Shown here: positions 36,469 to 47,965 of the stretch, piece after piece
Layout: every line of letters begins with the position of its first letter
Position numbering within the stretch: the stretch's first letter is position 1
Assembly (NCBI RefSeq): GCF_019925205.1
Contig: NC_083561.1
Location: 1,983,217 to 2,047,216 of the forward strand
From: Metopolophium dirhodum
Taxonomy: Eukaryota > Arthropoda > Insecta > Hemiptera > Aphididae
Reading direction: 5' to 3'
DNA length: 64,000 nt
Position numbers and translations under genes: made by a program
The notes under the pieces: model-generated
What the model was told of the DNA's origin: nothing
The model's database searches: none
What the model saw: only the letters and a program-made list of their open reading frames with translations

Positions 36469-39400
36469 TTAAAACGTTTGGAAACAAGTGAGTGACAAAT
36501 AAATTACCCACAGCGAGATTAATATAGCCACAGTAATATATCTTCCTTTCGTCGGTCCACCCAATTCCGCTTTTCCAAAAAACTCAACATTTCTGCGGAC
36601 CATTAATACAGTTACAGCCAAAATCGCCATAACAGAATATAAAAGAACATTAAAACCGATACGAGTCGACGGAATCTCGAACAAGTTTCCCTAAAAATAA
36701 AACCAAAATACAGATGTTATAATAGTTTTATAGCTACGATACTATTAATATATTATATCGATGTGCGCTAAATTTAATAAAAAAAATAATGTTTACGTGT
36801 GAGTAGTGATACAAAGCAGAAATAAACCACGGCAGTCCGACGCCCATCAATACTTTTACAGCTATTGAACCTGCGATGTGTATCATAGCCTCGTCTGCGT
36901 GGGTTTCCGCTCGAGTGACCATGCAGGCACCCAAAATATCTGGTAGTGACATTCCGAGTGCCACTATTGTAATTGCTGTAATAATAAATTGAAACTAATG
37001 TGTAAACTGTTTAAATTAGGCGTAGGACATACAAAATATGACCGTTGAGTTGTTAGGATTTACCAGTCACGGCGTCGTCTAGTCCAATCAAGCAACCGAA
37101 AATTGTAGCCAAATCGCCAATTATCGTGGCCATGACCCCTATTAACGTCAGGGAGGTGAAAAATCTGAACCAACCAGAAAACACGGCCGCTGGCGGTATG
37201 AAAGCAAATATGACCTTCCAAAAAAACGAAAAAAAGTGCAAAACATAAGTCAAAGTTGTTGCGTTGGTCAAATCGCCACCGTTCACAGTCATCGCTGTTT
37301 TAATTTGTTCCGCCCAAGTTTGGCGGTGCAATTCAAGTGCATGAATGTTTATGTTAGTCAGCAACATCAGACGATCGACCACTGAATCAAAATCTAAAAA
37401 GCCAAACACACAACAGTTAAAACTCTACTTGAAGTAGACCTTATAATAAAAACACTTGCCGTCGTCACTACTGATCGTGATGGCTATCCTATTAACATTT
37501 CCAATTCTGGCACCGCCTGTAGTTTCAAACAATTTGATTTCAAAACATTCGTCTTTCTCTGGACACATGTCATTGATTATTTCGATTCGTAGAATTTTAG
37601 CCACTTCTTTATCTTTGAAAATGATTTCACCCTCGCCACCTATATAATCTCGCCCGGAAATGGCCGATTCATCGATAGTCTTCCATTTGACACTGACCTC
37701 GCTGTCTGATCCATGCGTTCGAACAATTGGCACCTCGACGAACCCAGTGCTCTCTTTTACCAAAAGTCCTCTTTTACCAAAGCTTATAATACCCGGTTCT
37801 AAAATAAAATAAAATAACATAATTTAATACTTGCATTAAATACATTTTAAGCAAATAAACAAATTTGTATATACCATCGTTGTCGATTATAGTCACTTCC
37901 ATGATTGAAATACAACCTAGTTTTACAGATAAATCTTTATGATGGACCACAGACAATCTAAGGAAAAACTCTTCATCTGGTTCCCATTTATTATCATCAA
38001 GTATTTCAATACTAATCTAGTTTGGAAAAAACAAAAATAAATCCATAATATTATATAGATATAAGTATTATTATTTATATAATTATTCTGGTATGTCATA
38101 CTTCTTTTTCTTCTTCATTTTCTTTAAATTCAACAATCTCCTTCACTTTCACAAAATCTTCTCCTTCCTTAGCTGTTCCATTGATACTATCCACTCTGTA
38201 ATTTCAATATATGTCAATTTGTTTCGATTATAATTTAAATAAAATACTAAATAGTATATCGTGTATAAGTTCACCTAACAGTTGCTTTAGTGTTTAGATT
38301 TCCGTGTCGCCAAATGGTGACGGGAAATCGTCCTATATTTTCATTAACCGCGATTGTGGGGGCGTGAAACTCTATTATTGCATATTTTGTTTCATCGTTA
38401 TGTGACAAAGTAGGCGGCTTATGGTTTAATGTATCGTATCCATTTTCGCCATTTTTTTTTATTACATCATAAACCTATATAATATATAGTAGGGTGTTAT
38501 ATTTTTAGCAGGAGATTTGAATGATAAATATAAATTTGATATTTAAATTATTTATACTACATACTTGTCTGAGATGGTCTTCTAAGACAGGCTCTATTTG
38601 CTTGCCACCTGTAAACCGTCTAACTGCTCCAATGCGATACCACATAGCTCCGCGATGTGTTGAATCGATCAATTTGGTAGCGGCCAGTTTTGCTGCGTCT
38701 GCATCAGTTATCCCGGAGTATTTCTTTACATTTTTCACGAATTTAATCAAATTTTCCTTGTCTATTTTTCCATTGTTTAAAATTAATTGATTTTTTGTTC
38801 CATCTATTACAGTTTACATATGTATAAGCTTCACACAAAAACACGTACTGTTTATTCACCTTTATAATTATGATTAATTATTATACGCTTACTCTGCCCT
38901 AAGTCTAGGTCTAGTTGATGTGTGTTATGTTCAGTGCTTTTTCCACACCAATTTTGATCGGTGGCATAAGCGAAAAACATGAGGATTGGAAATAACAAGA
39001 ACGTCGCCGCAGCTTCCCATAATTCAATGACATTTGGCGAAATTACTTCGATTATTAAAAGGAGCCAAATATAAGCGAAGAAACTAAATGCACCGATCAC
39101 TAAAAATACCTGAAATAGCACATGATATAATATGTTTAGTACAATTTACTAATATAAAGATTTAGTTAAAAATGCTATTATACTTTTAAGTCATGTATTC
39201 TTCTTTTTTCGTTGAAGCCCAACGAAAGTGTACATAAACTAGTAATAATTAACAAATTGAAAGCAGCTGATCCGACAATGATGTTTGGTCCTAATTTTCT
39301 AGCTTCAAAATGATGGCCCACCGTTTCAATGATAGACAACAAAATTTCGGGTGATGATGTACCTGTATATTTATTTGCAAATATAATTCAAAAATGTTTA

Positions 39401-39774
39401 TTTGAATTTTAAAATTCAAAATTGTATTATTACTAACCTAAAGCCATCAATGTGAGATTTGCAATCGTTGGATTCCATATACGCACTTCTATTACTTCGG
39501 GTTGGTCTGGTCGGAGAGAAATGTCCGAGCCATTTGGCTTCAACTCTTTAGCCAAATAAACTTTTTTTGTATGACTAGTAATTTTGTCAATAGCAGTCAT
39601 AAATACATCAGCAACAATAGATATTCCCAATAGGAAATAAAGCAACGTAAATAAATAAACAGCCACCCGTACTTTGATTGGCCATAGTCGTTCGTCCAAA
39701 ATAGGTAAAATTAATCCACCAGGACATACATCGTTTGGTCCCCACGGGTAACTACTTGTATTTCCGTGGCCCAT
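36469..39774 (-). CDS. Na+/Ca2+ exchanger, NCX/Calx (SLC8) family, 11 exons
   Basis: Exons (minus): 39774-39438, 39362-39184, 39109-38860, 38803-38565, 38474-38275, 38195-38102, 38016-37875, 37798-37460, 37393-37064, 36975-36797, 36690-36469. Phases close to 836 aa; SLC8 proteins are usually about 930-970. Family members exchange three Na+ for one Ca2+ across the plasma membrane. Visible: N-terminal membrane helices; the alpha-1 repeat (NLTLMALGTSSPEILLS, E118; GSAAFN, N148); a cytosolic loop with two Calx-beta domains (about 343-480 and 482-590); the alpha-2 repeat (ALGMSLPD, D716); and final helices. In alpha-2 the usual GSNAVN reads GSIAVK (I741, K744), so cation-binding asparagines are lost. 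Intron 8 uses a GC donor. A splice acceptor at 39781-39782 with an open frame before the ATG means a further upstream exon could carry a signal peptide. It looks like a divergent paralogue. Confidence 0.92.
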
Positions 39775-39780
39775 AATTAC

Positions 39781-42110
39781 CTAATGAAAAAAAAATAAAA
39801 AATTTCAACTAAATGTTTAAAAGTATCATTACACAGATTAATGTTTTAAATAAGTTGAAAGAACCTAAACAATATTATCAGATAAATAATTAATATATTT
39901 ACCAGAATGTACAATGTGTCAATAAATAAGTGTTACAAAATTAAAATTATGTCAAGGTGTACAAAAATAAAAAACAAAGGGAAGTCACTCTATAGTAGCA
40001 CGACCCTTACCAATACACTATCGTAAATATACGCCACTGCGGATTACAGTACTTTATTATACTGACGGAGAATGTACTTCAACAGTAATTACGTCAAATG
40101 TTACATGGATCGTATTAAATTTGAATTTAATGAAAAATCATTGCTTACGAAATATGATTCTGAGCAGTCAGCCAAGGATGTTTTATAATTTATTTATATT
40201 ATAAGTATAGTTATGATTAAATATGATCTTTTTATTATAACTACGGTAGGTTTAAACCAGTTTTTGCCTAAAACATCGAATATATTTTATTTGTGTTTAA
40301 TATTATAGTTATATACTAATATTGCATACGTATTAACTATAAATATATACCTAATCATATATTTATGCTATCAACTTATAAGTTATAAGTAAATATACCG
40401 ACAAACCGTAAAATGGCTTGAATAGTTTTACGGTGTAAATATCCAAATTATTATATCATACAATTATTATACGTTAAAAATGTCATGAGTTTTAATTAGA
40501 AAATAATATATATATTTTGTTAAACTTTAAACACTGACAAAAAAAATGTACGAAGTATATTTTTGATATTTATTAATTGCTGTAAGAACAACTTATATGA
40601 GAAATATTGCATTAAATTTTATAGCTAATATTTAATTTATAAATAAAAATTGTGTTATACCTACAAATAATATGTAAAAAAAATACTAAAAAAGCAGAAC
40701 ATTTCAAATGTTTATAATAATAGTACAAAAGTACCAAAATATTTTGAAAATTATACATTTCTAGAAAAGGCTAATTTAAATATTTGGTAAAAATGTTAAG
40801 TACCTATCTATGGTTTTATTCATTTTTAAATCACCTACAATAAATAACAAAAATCAATTTTGTCAATAACTGCAGGTGTTGCGTAAATATTCCAAACTTT
40901 CTGTAAATGTTTTTATAGTTTTTCCCCAGAATCCACCCTAAATATTGAGTATAGAAGCGTTTTTATTGGTGTAAAAAATGTCTACGCTAAAAAACACATA
41001 TCTGCATAGTGCATATATATAACAAAACTAATATACATAGAGATACATTCATTACTCCACCCAGAATCTAAAAATTAGTACCTATAGGTAAAACCTTACG
41101 ACAGAAACACCGCCCTGCTTACTTATATAGTTTATTAAAACAATTTATTTTTCGGGAACTCCAAATTTGGCCTAAGACCATATTGTTTTTGGACTGATAT
41201 TTATTTTTCAATTAAACGTTATAATTTATAATACAACTGTAGACAATAATACAAGTTTGGTAATTTAGGTTATGAAGAAATATTTTAAAATTGTTTAAAC
41301 CAATTGCAGTATGGTAATTTATTATTATATTCAGTGTTTTCATAACAAAATATATTATGTATCATCCTTTTCAATAAATTCTTCACTTACTGCATACTAT
41401 AATTTTTCTAACAACTAGCCACTAGGTATACATTACGAACTATGAATTGAGTCTCGATGAGGTACCTATGTTAATAGATTATGCACCCCCCAATGTCGTG
41501 TGAAATTGTTCATTTATAAGTTTGTTTGATCATTCATAAATTTGTTGATGCGTTAAGAAATGTAAAAAAAAGATGGTTACTTATACATAAAAGCTGTATT
41601 TTTAACTTTTATATATTTTTTTTAAATATTGATATTCATTTGTTTTTGACTAATAAATGTATAACGAATGAATGAAACGATGAAATACAATATTTTAAAC
41701 CTATCTTAACAATATAATATAGTGTTCAATATTGCTATTGACAGTCCTAGCTAATAGTCTGTATTAAATGGAAAGGATAATATTGTTTTTACATTGGAAC
41801 CAATTAGTAAACTCACTTAAATATTTTCGGTTGCAGTTAATGTAGTTGTTAAATATCATTGGGGACGCAATGTGTATATAAAAAAGGGTTTTTGGGAACC
41901 AATAATATTCGTTGAAGCGGTCTACTTACATAGGCACATAACCAAATATTAGATATACCTTTACAAACCTCAATTTCATTTTATTATATTCATTATCTTT
42001 AACGACGTGCTTTTTAAAATAATAATAATTTAAACTTTTTCTTTTGGGTTTGGACACTGCAGATTGAAAATAAATGCTGTAGTCATATTATTGTATTTAT
42101 TATTAGACTC
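39781..42110. other. intergenic or first-intron DNA upstream of the exchanger
   Basis: If the acceptor at 39781-39782 is used, this is intron. AT-rich. A decayed R1 left-end copy is visible around 40,020-40,190 (AAATTTGAATTTAATG, AAAATCATTG, ATTCTGAGCAGTCAGCC). Nothing else is supported. Confidence 0.45.
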
Positions 42111-42117
42111 TGAACGG

Positions 42118-42660
42118 CAGGGAAGTAACCAGGATTTTATTTCAAGGGGGGGGGGGAGTCAAGTTAAAAAAAAAATAATAATAATAATAAATAATTTTAA
42201 CAATTCTTATTAATTAAGCAAAAATTAAATTCGTAATTACGTACAGAATATGCTATATATATTGTAAAAAAAAATAATTTTTGTTATTCAATAGGTGAAA
42301 TATGTAAATATAAAGTAATAATTATCGTACTATAATAAATATAAATATCGTATAAATAAAAAAAAAATGCAGGTATAAATATAACATTGATATAATAAAA
42401 TTATAATTTATAATAATAATTTTATTTTTGATTTTGCCATTATATTCAACACGTCTTTTGGTGAAACTGATATTTCCCAATGACTTAAAAAACATAATTT
42501 CCAATTTGGTTTCGAATTAGTGTGTTTACTCTTTTTAAAGTTGAAAATGATCGTTCAACTTCAGTTGTAGATACTGGGAAGGGAGGGTTACCAAAACTCG
42601 TAACAAATGGTTCATATTTGGATAAAAAGTCGAATCACACGAGTCTAAAATAGCCATAAT
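42118..42660 (-). pseudogene. hAT transposase C-terminal relic (minus) with element end
   Basis: Minus-strand translation around 42,640-42,490 reads FPVSTTEVERSFSTLKRV, the conserved hAT dimerization segment, and then breaks into stops. To its left, CAGGGAAGTAACCAGG (42,118) followed by an 11-base G run resembles the end of a related hAT-type element. Only the end of the gene is left. Confidence 0.7.
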
Positions 42661-42794
42661 ATCTGTAGAGGTTTCTTCATTTTTTTTCCACTTTTCACAC
42701 CAAATTAAATACTAACTCGCTAGTTCAGTGAACGGAGCAATGAATGCATTGGTTTTACAATGTGTGTTTAAAAACAAAAAAAATGATTGATTGG

Positions 42795-43170
42795 TTAACG
42801 CTTTGCTGTGCATTAGGTGTCTAGAGAGTCACTGTAATATATGTATTAAATTTGAATTCAAAGATATAAAATCATTGTATACGAAAAATGCGAAGACGTG
42901 CTGTCAGCCTAAAATATCGTGATTAAATTAATTTATTTAACTACCTATAAGCATAAGTTAGTAGTGCTGTAGGTTAAATTCATTTTTTTCGAAAAAATTG
43001 CATTTGAAAATGTCATTGTGTGTATAATATATAACAATATACATACTCTAAAAGTTTCAAGTACGAATAATATTTGTAAACTAGAACAAAATAACTAAAA
43101 TCGTTATTATTGGTTTTAATATGTAATTTCGTCCAAATTTGAATTTAAAATAACTATACGGTTATCCGTT
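42795..43170 (+). repeat. R1 repeat, left-end portion
   Basis: A diverged copy with GCTTTGCTGTGCATTAGGTG, AGTCACTGTAATAT, TTGAATTCAAAGATATAAAA and AAATGTCATTGTGTGTAT. Its right end is missing or too diverged to see. Confidence 0.65.
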
Positions 43171-44309
43171 ATTGAATTGCGACAAAATAAGAAACTCCAT
43201 CCATGGATATTAGTTTATCCCAAGTCGTGCTATCTAACTTCTACGAAAATAAACCATAAACCATTCAAGAACTTAAGGAAGAAATTCACCATAACCATCT
43301 CATTAATACAATTTTACAACATTTTTCAAAAATCATGAAAATTTGCAAATTATTTTGTATTTTAAAATTATTAAAAATTTATATTTTATTACCTAAGTTT
43401 TGAAAATGTAATACAAGATTTTTCATAAGCTTTCTTTACGTGAATTTAAAAAAAGTTTAGTATAAAGTATAAACCAACATAACATTTTTATGACTGTTTG
43501 GAAATCAAACTTTGATATAGGTAATTGGATATTTATATGAAAAATAACGATTTTTCATTAAACATTTCTATTTATTTTGTTGTAAATAAAAAATATTACC
43601 CATAAAAACTTGAAACATTCCACTGTTACTTAAATTACCCATTTTCTATAATAATTAAAACTTTCAAAATAATTTAACCAATTATAAATTGTTTATACCA
43701 CGAACCTATTCACATCGTTCTACGATACGTCACATCTTATTGACTTATAAGAATAACAGCTGTTATTAATTAAGACCCGGTGCCTGTTTTTAAAATTATC
43801 CGCAATTCTATAAAATTTGAAAATTAAAATTAATATTTTAGTTGCCACCTTAATTATAATACTTTTCCACTAATCTACTTCCCGATATCTATTTAGAGGG
43901 AGAGTTGATACGTTGTATAATATCAAAAAAATTGCCTTGTCGGATTTTGATAGCTATTTTTTTATCTCAAAGAAGAACACTTCCTAAAGGCCGCATCAAA
44001 CTCCAATTTTATATTTTATTTCAAATAATTGTATAGTATAATTTATAAAAAACGCTTTAATACTTTTTGAAGACATATTATAAAGTTTGAGATTAAAATA
44101 TTGAAAAACTGAGTTCGATGCGGCCTGTAGAATTAACCCTCTATTAGCTAAAAAAAAATTATCAAATTTTGTTGATTCTATACATTACAGGATCATTATT
44201 CCCGTAAAGCGTATTTTTGTGTTCAAAATTACATTGGCACCCCGTGCCTTAATATTATATGAAATAACATTGCATAAAATATATAGGTATAATATTATTG
44301 ATTTGTTTT
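43171..44309. other. AT-rich stretch, no gene
   Basis: No feature is supported. Short stretches with A/T runs recall the R1 interior, and two segments near 43,985 and 44,115 (CCGCATCAAACTCC and GAGTTCGATGCGGCC) are inverted copies, hinting at a fold-back element. Confidence 0.35.
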
Positions 44310-45157
44310 TAGTGTCGTGGTCATTTCACTAGTGATAATTCGAGATATAGAGATGAAGTTTTAATTTATTATAGTGGTTATTCTGATAGGAACCATATTG
44401 AAAACACATTAGAAAAACACAATTCTTCAAGCATTCATAAATTATCTTTATAAATTATAAATCGTACATTGTAGATATCCGCTAAAAAAAAACAGGTTCT
44501 ATAGCAATAAAATCAAATAGGTAACTACTCAACTTTAAGAGAAGATTTCTCAAAAAAATAGATGAATTATGAATCTTATTAATCAGATGTGTATATTACA
44601 ATATTATATTACGGAATACAAGATATAGGTTTACATGGTCACAGAGAAATAAATAGTTTTATTGAACATGACGATGGCAAGATAAATTCTCATATTAACT
44701 CTTAAATATTATTATTATTTTTATTATTATAACTACTGTCAACATTTTCCTTAGAGCTTAATGAAATGGACAGACGAATTTTAGCAATTCCAATTTCAAG
44801 TTCTACAGCTGAAAATAATTTTTTGTCAATGAGAAGAATTAAAACTGACAACAGATCAACCATAACCTGCAGTAAACAATTACATTCCTAGCTTTGAATT
44901 GGGAAAAAAAACGATGAAGTGTTGATAAAAAATACATACGAAACTCTAAATGAATTTCTATGTGATAAGTCGAGAAGATTAAATTGTTCAATACAACTTT
45001 ATGTCTTTATTTTAATTTTTAAAAATAATTACTAAATAAAAATTATTCTGTATTTATTTATAATAATTTTGATTTTTACTGTATTACCTGTACCTATTAA
45101 CTTTTGGGATTAATTTTATGAGCCTACCCAAAAATTTATTTTCTGGATCCGGGACTG
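44310..45157 (+). pseudogene. hAT transposase relic (plus) with right terminus
   Basis: Plus-strand translation shows CRGHFTSDNSRYRDEV and a GYSDRNHIENTLEKHNSS stretch (44,310-44,455), which look like TTF-finger remnants. Later comes ILAIPISSSTAENNFLSMRR (from about 44,775), a decayed hAT dimerization segment with the usual ER changed to EN. The catalytic middle is missing. CTGGATCCGGGACTG (to 45,157) looks like the right TIR. The orientation is opposite to the relic at 42.1-42.7 kb, so these are two elements. Confidence 0.65.
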
Positions 45158-45296
45158 ATGTAATATATTATATTTTATTATAAATAAGTTTAACCTACCC
45201 GCTACCGCGGTATTAGTGTACTAATAATATAAAAATAAATGTATACACCTAATATAAATTAATTATAAAATATCCTTGGAAATATTTGCTGCCTGC

Positions 45297-45425
45297 TCAG
45301 AATCGTTTTTTGTATGCAGAGCTTTATCATTGAATTCAAATTTAATACATCCATTACAATGACATACCTACTCACTGCCGAAGTATACTCAACGCTCACT
45401 ATACAGCAGAACGACTTCCTCTGTT
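45297..45425 (-). repeat. R1 left-end fragment, reversed
   Basis: Reversed R1 blocks: GCTCAGAATCGTTTTTTGTA, TCATTGAATTCAAATTTAA and CAGCAGAACGAC. Its orientation is opposite to the copy at 42,795. Confidence 0.65.
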
Positions 45426-45680
45426 TTTCATTGTTACAACTATTGTAATTGCAGATAACTTCAAGGATTAACCGTTGAATTCAGGCCTGTATTTAGAGGG
45501 TGGACAGGGTGGGTAATTTCCCCTCACAGGTGGAACTAAGGGGCGGTGTTTTATTTTTGTTTAACGTAATATCATTTTTACATACCTATGTATAATATAT
45601 ATATTGTATATTGTCGATTTTTAGGAGGAAATTAAATAAAAAAAATGGTATAATATTTATTATTGTATTATGCCTAAATA

Positions 45681-45966
45681 TTAGGCACGTATCTGGGACC
45701 TCATCTTGGGGGGGGGGGGTTATTTTTTTAGGAATACCTAGTGATAAGTGTATAATATAGAAGAATATTTTTATCTATCTCAGTGTAAATCATTATCACG
45801 ATTTAACTGATACTATCTTAAAACGTAAATTCGTAATATTATTATGCAAATTTATTTAAAAAAATAGTTGATCATACAATTTTTTATAATCTTATAAGTT
45901 TTAAAATACATACTAAGGTGGACTGTAAATGGGCCACCGCCCCCCTAAAATACGCGCCTCCTAAGT
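45681..45966. mobile_element. small MITE with 12-G run
   Basis: The ends TTAGGCACGTATCTGGG and the complement of the right end, TTAGGAGGCGCGTATTTT, are similar. A run of 12 G (45,708-45,719) and a CCGCCCCCC stretch sit just inside. No target duplication was confirmed. Confidence 0.45.
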
Positions 45967-47796
45967 GGTGTGAACAGGGATGGGATTGGGATATAAATTT
46001 GACCAGGGAAATCTGTACTTATACCGGCCTGTTATGAAAAATATTATACACTCCTGGTAAATGTATTAATACAAATGTATTTATAACTAATTGATTGATT
46101 AGTACACTAGTTCGTACTTCTTTGGTAAATGTTTTTGGGTTACTTGTTACTTTATTGATGATCTCATCATCTGTTTCAATATTGCGACGGCAGATATTTA
46201 AATATTTTTTCGATGAATGCCTCAAGTTACCAGGCAATCGAGAATGCTCGGATGATTCATGTTATCACTAAGGCATCACTAAACACATTTTTTGGTATAA
46301 ATCAATACTACTTTACCGGGCGACCTTTTTAGAACCTACGTATATTAACAAGTCAAGAACGATGGTGCAATCAGAATTCAGAAATTGTCGCTCAAACTTG
46401 CAGTCAAACTACTGGTTATGTCACCATTTAGCTTGCATCTTATATTAGGTTAGGTCTACACTCGACACTCATCCAACCTTAGAAGATGTCTCCTCTCCCC
46501 TAGATGGACTAAACCGAGAGGTCTGTAGGACGTCACTAAGACCTCCAATTTTGTAACAGGAGACAGCATGCGTAAGAAGCCATTACTTGTCATACTTGAT
46601 ACTCAGTTAAAGATCTGACAATGTTACATACATAAAATACTTCATGCATTTAAAAAAAAAAACAAAAATCAGGAACTTAAAAAAACTATAACTTAAAAAC
46701 CAAAGATTTCCACGGATATTTTTTTTTTTTGCACCACTGTTCTAAACTCGTTAATATATTTATGTGAGTTCTAAAACAAAAAAAGTCCCTAGGTAAAGTA
46801 ATTTTATAATAACTTTTTCCGCCTATAATTGGATTTCAGATCACTGTGGCGGCCACCGGAAAAATTCCCGTCATCCCGTCAGCCCAATTCTTGCCTGGGT
46901 GTGAATGTAAACAAATGTAGAAATGGTACTATCATATTATTACTATGGTATAGAGTTGTATATTCCAATTAGCATATTTTTAAATATACTTGCAGATGCA
47001 GTGAAAGTCCAAGGTCCAAAATATACCCCGAACAAATTTGTAAATTCTATTATTTTTTAAATTTTCGTCATAATAAAAAACCATAATATTTGTTCACATC
47101 AAAGCTATTATTATTAGTACCCGATTGCTCTTTAGCCTTGATTATGAACAATTCAATACATTTCGACGCTTTTATAAATATATTTTTTTATGCATAATAA
47201 AAGAACATACATTTTTTGAAATTGTTCTCGAATTTTTTTAACTAACACGTAAATAACACACAAGTTTTCAACTCATCTGCTCATTATATTTATAACATTT
47301 TATACAATTATTTTTCACAGAAAATTAAAAAAATTTTAAAAATACAAAATAATAAAATTTTATAAATAGTATAGGTAATGACTAGAGAGGCTCTCTCGGT
47401 AATGACTATTAAGTAGGTAGGTAATAGTATACTATTTGTTGCTAGTACATATTATATGATTGAAACGGATAAAATCCGGGAGACCGGGAATTAATAAAAA
47501 CTACATTTACAACTCACATGGATTATTTAATACCTATATCTAACTTTATTACAATTTAATAAAAACACGTGACAACCACATTGTCACACAGATATCCATA
47601 TATACAAATTATATTATATTATAATATAAATATCTGTGGTTATACACAAAGTGTGTCTTTGTAGTTTGTTAGTTTGTTAGTTTTATCATACTGTAATAAC
47701 ATAATCTTATAATTTCAAAATCGTATCAAAGATATTACATTACAAATAGTAATAGTTAATTGACTACGGACATAAATTTGTCACTTTATATAAAAC
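45967..47796. other. intergenic DNA, unassigned
   Basis: No gene is supported. The segments 46,440-46,600 and 46,840-46,910 are less AT-rich than their surroundings and might be old repeat fragments, but no protein or repeat family was recognised. Confidence 0.35.
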
Positions 47797-47804
47797 ATTA
47801 TAAC

Positions 47805-47957
47805 CAGTGCTCGAATTGGGGGGGGGGGGTGCGCAGGGGGACGGAGCTCCCCTAATGTTTTTCGTATGGTCTGTGTTGAATAATTGCGCCTTTGGAACGC
47901 AGTTTTTAAATCGTTAGATTGAACTCCTCTACTTAATTTTTCCCAATTCGAGCATTG
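47805..47957. mobile_element. 153-bp hAT-type MITE
   Basis: TIRs CAGTGCTCGAATTGGG (47805) and the complement of CAATGCTCGAATTGGG (to 47957), 15 of 16 identical. They are flanked by ATTATAAC (47797-47804) and ATTATAAT (47958-47965), an 8-bp duplication with one mismatch. The interior has a run of 12 G. Non-coding. Confidence 0.85.
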
Positions 47958-47965
47958 ATTATAAT

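Noticed and set aside
37453..37459. Normal GT donor (GTGTTT) at the end of exchanger exon 8
   Set aside because: Splicing there to the next exon gives an immediate stop; the GC donor keeps the conserved frame.
42118..45157. A single ~3-kb hAT element bounded by the two ends seen here
   Set aside because: The two transposase remnants run in opposite directions and the ends are only loosely alike, so two separate elements fit better.
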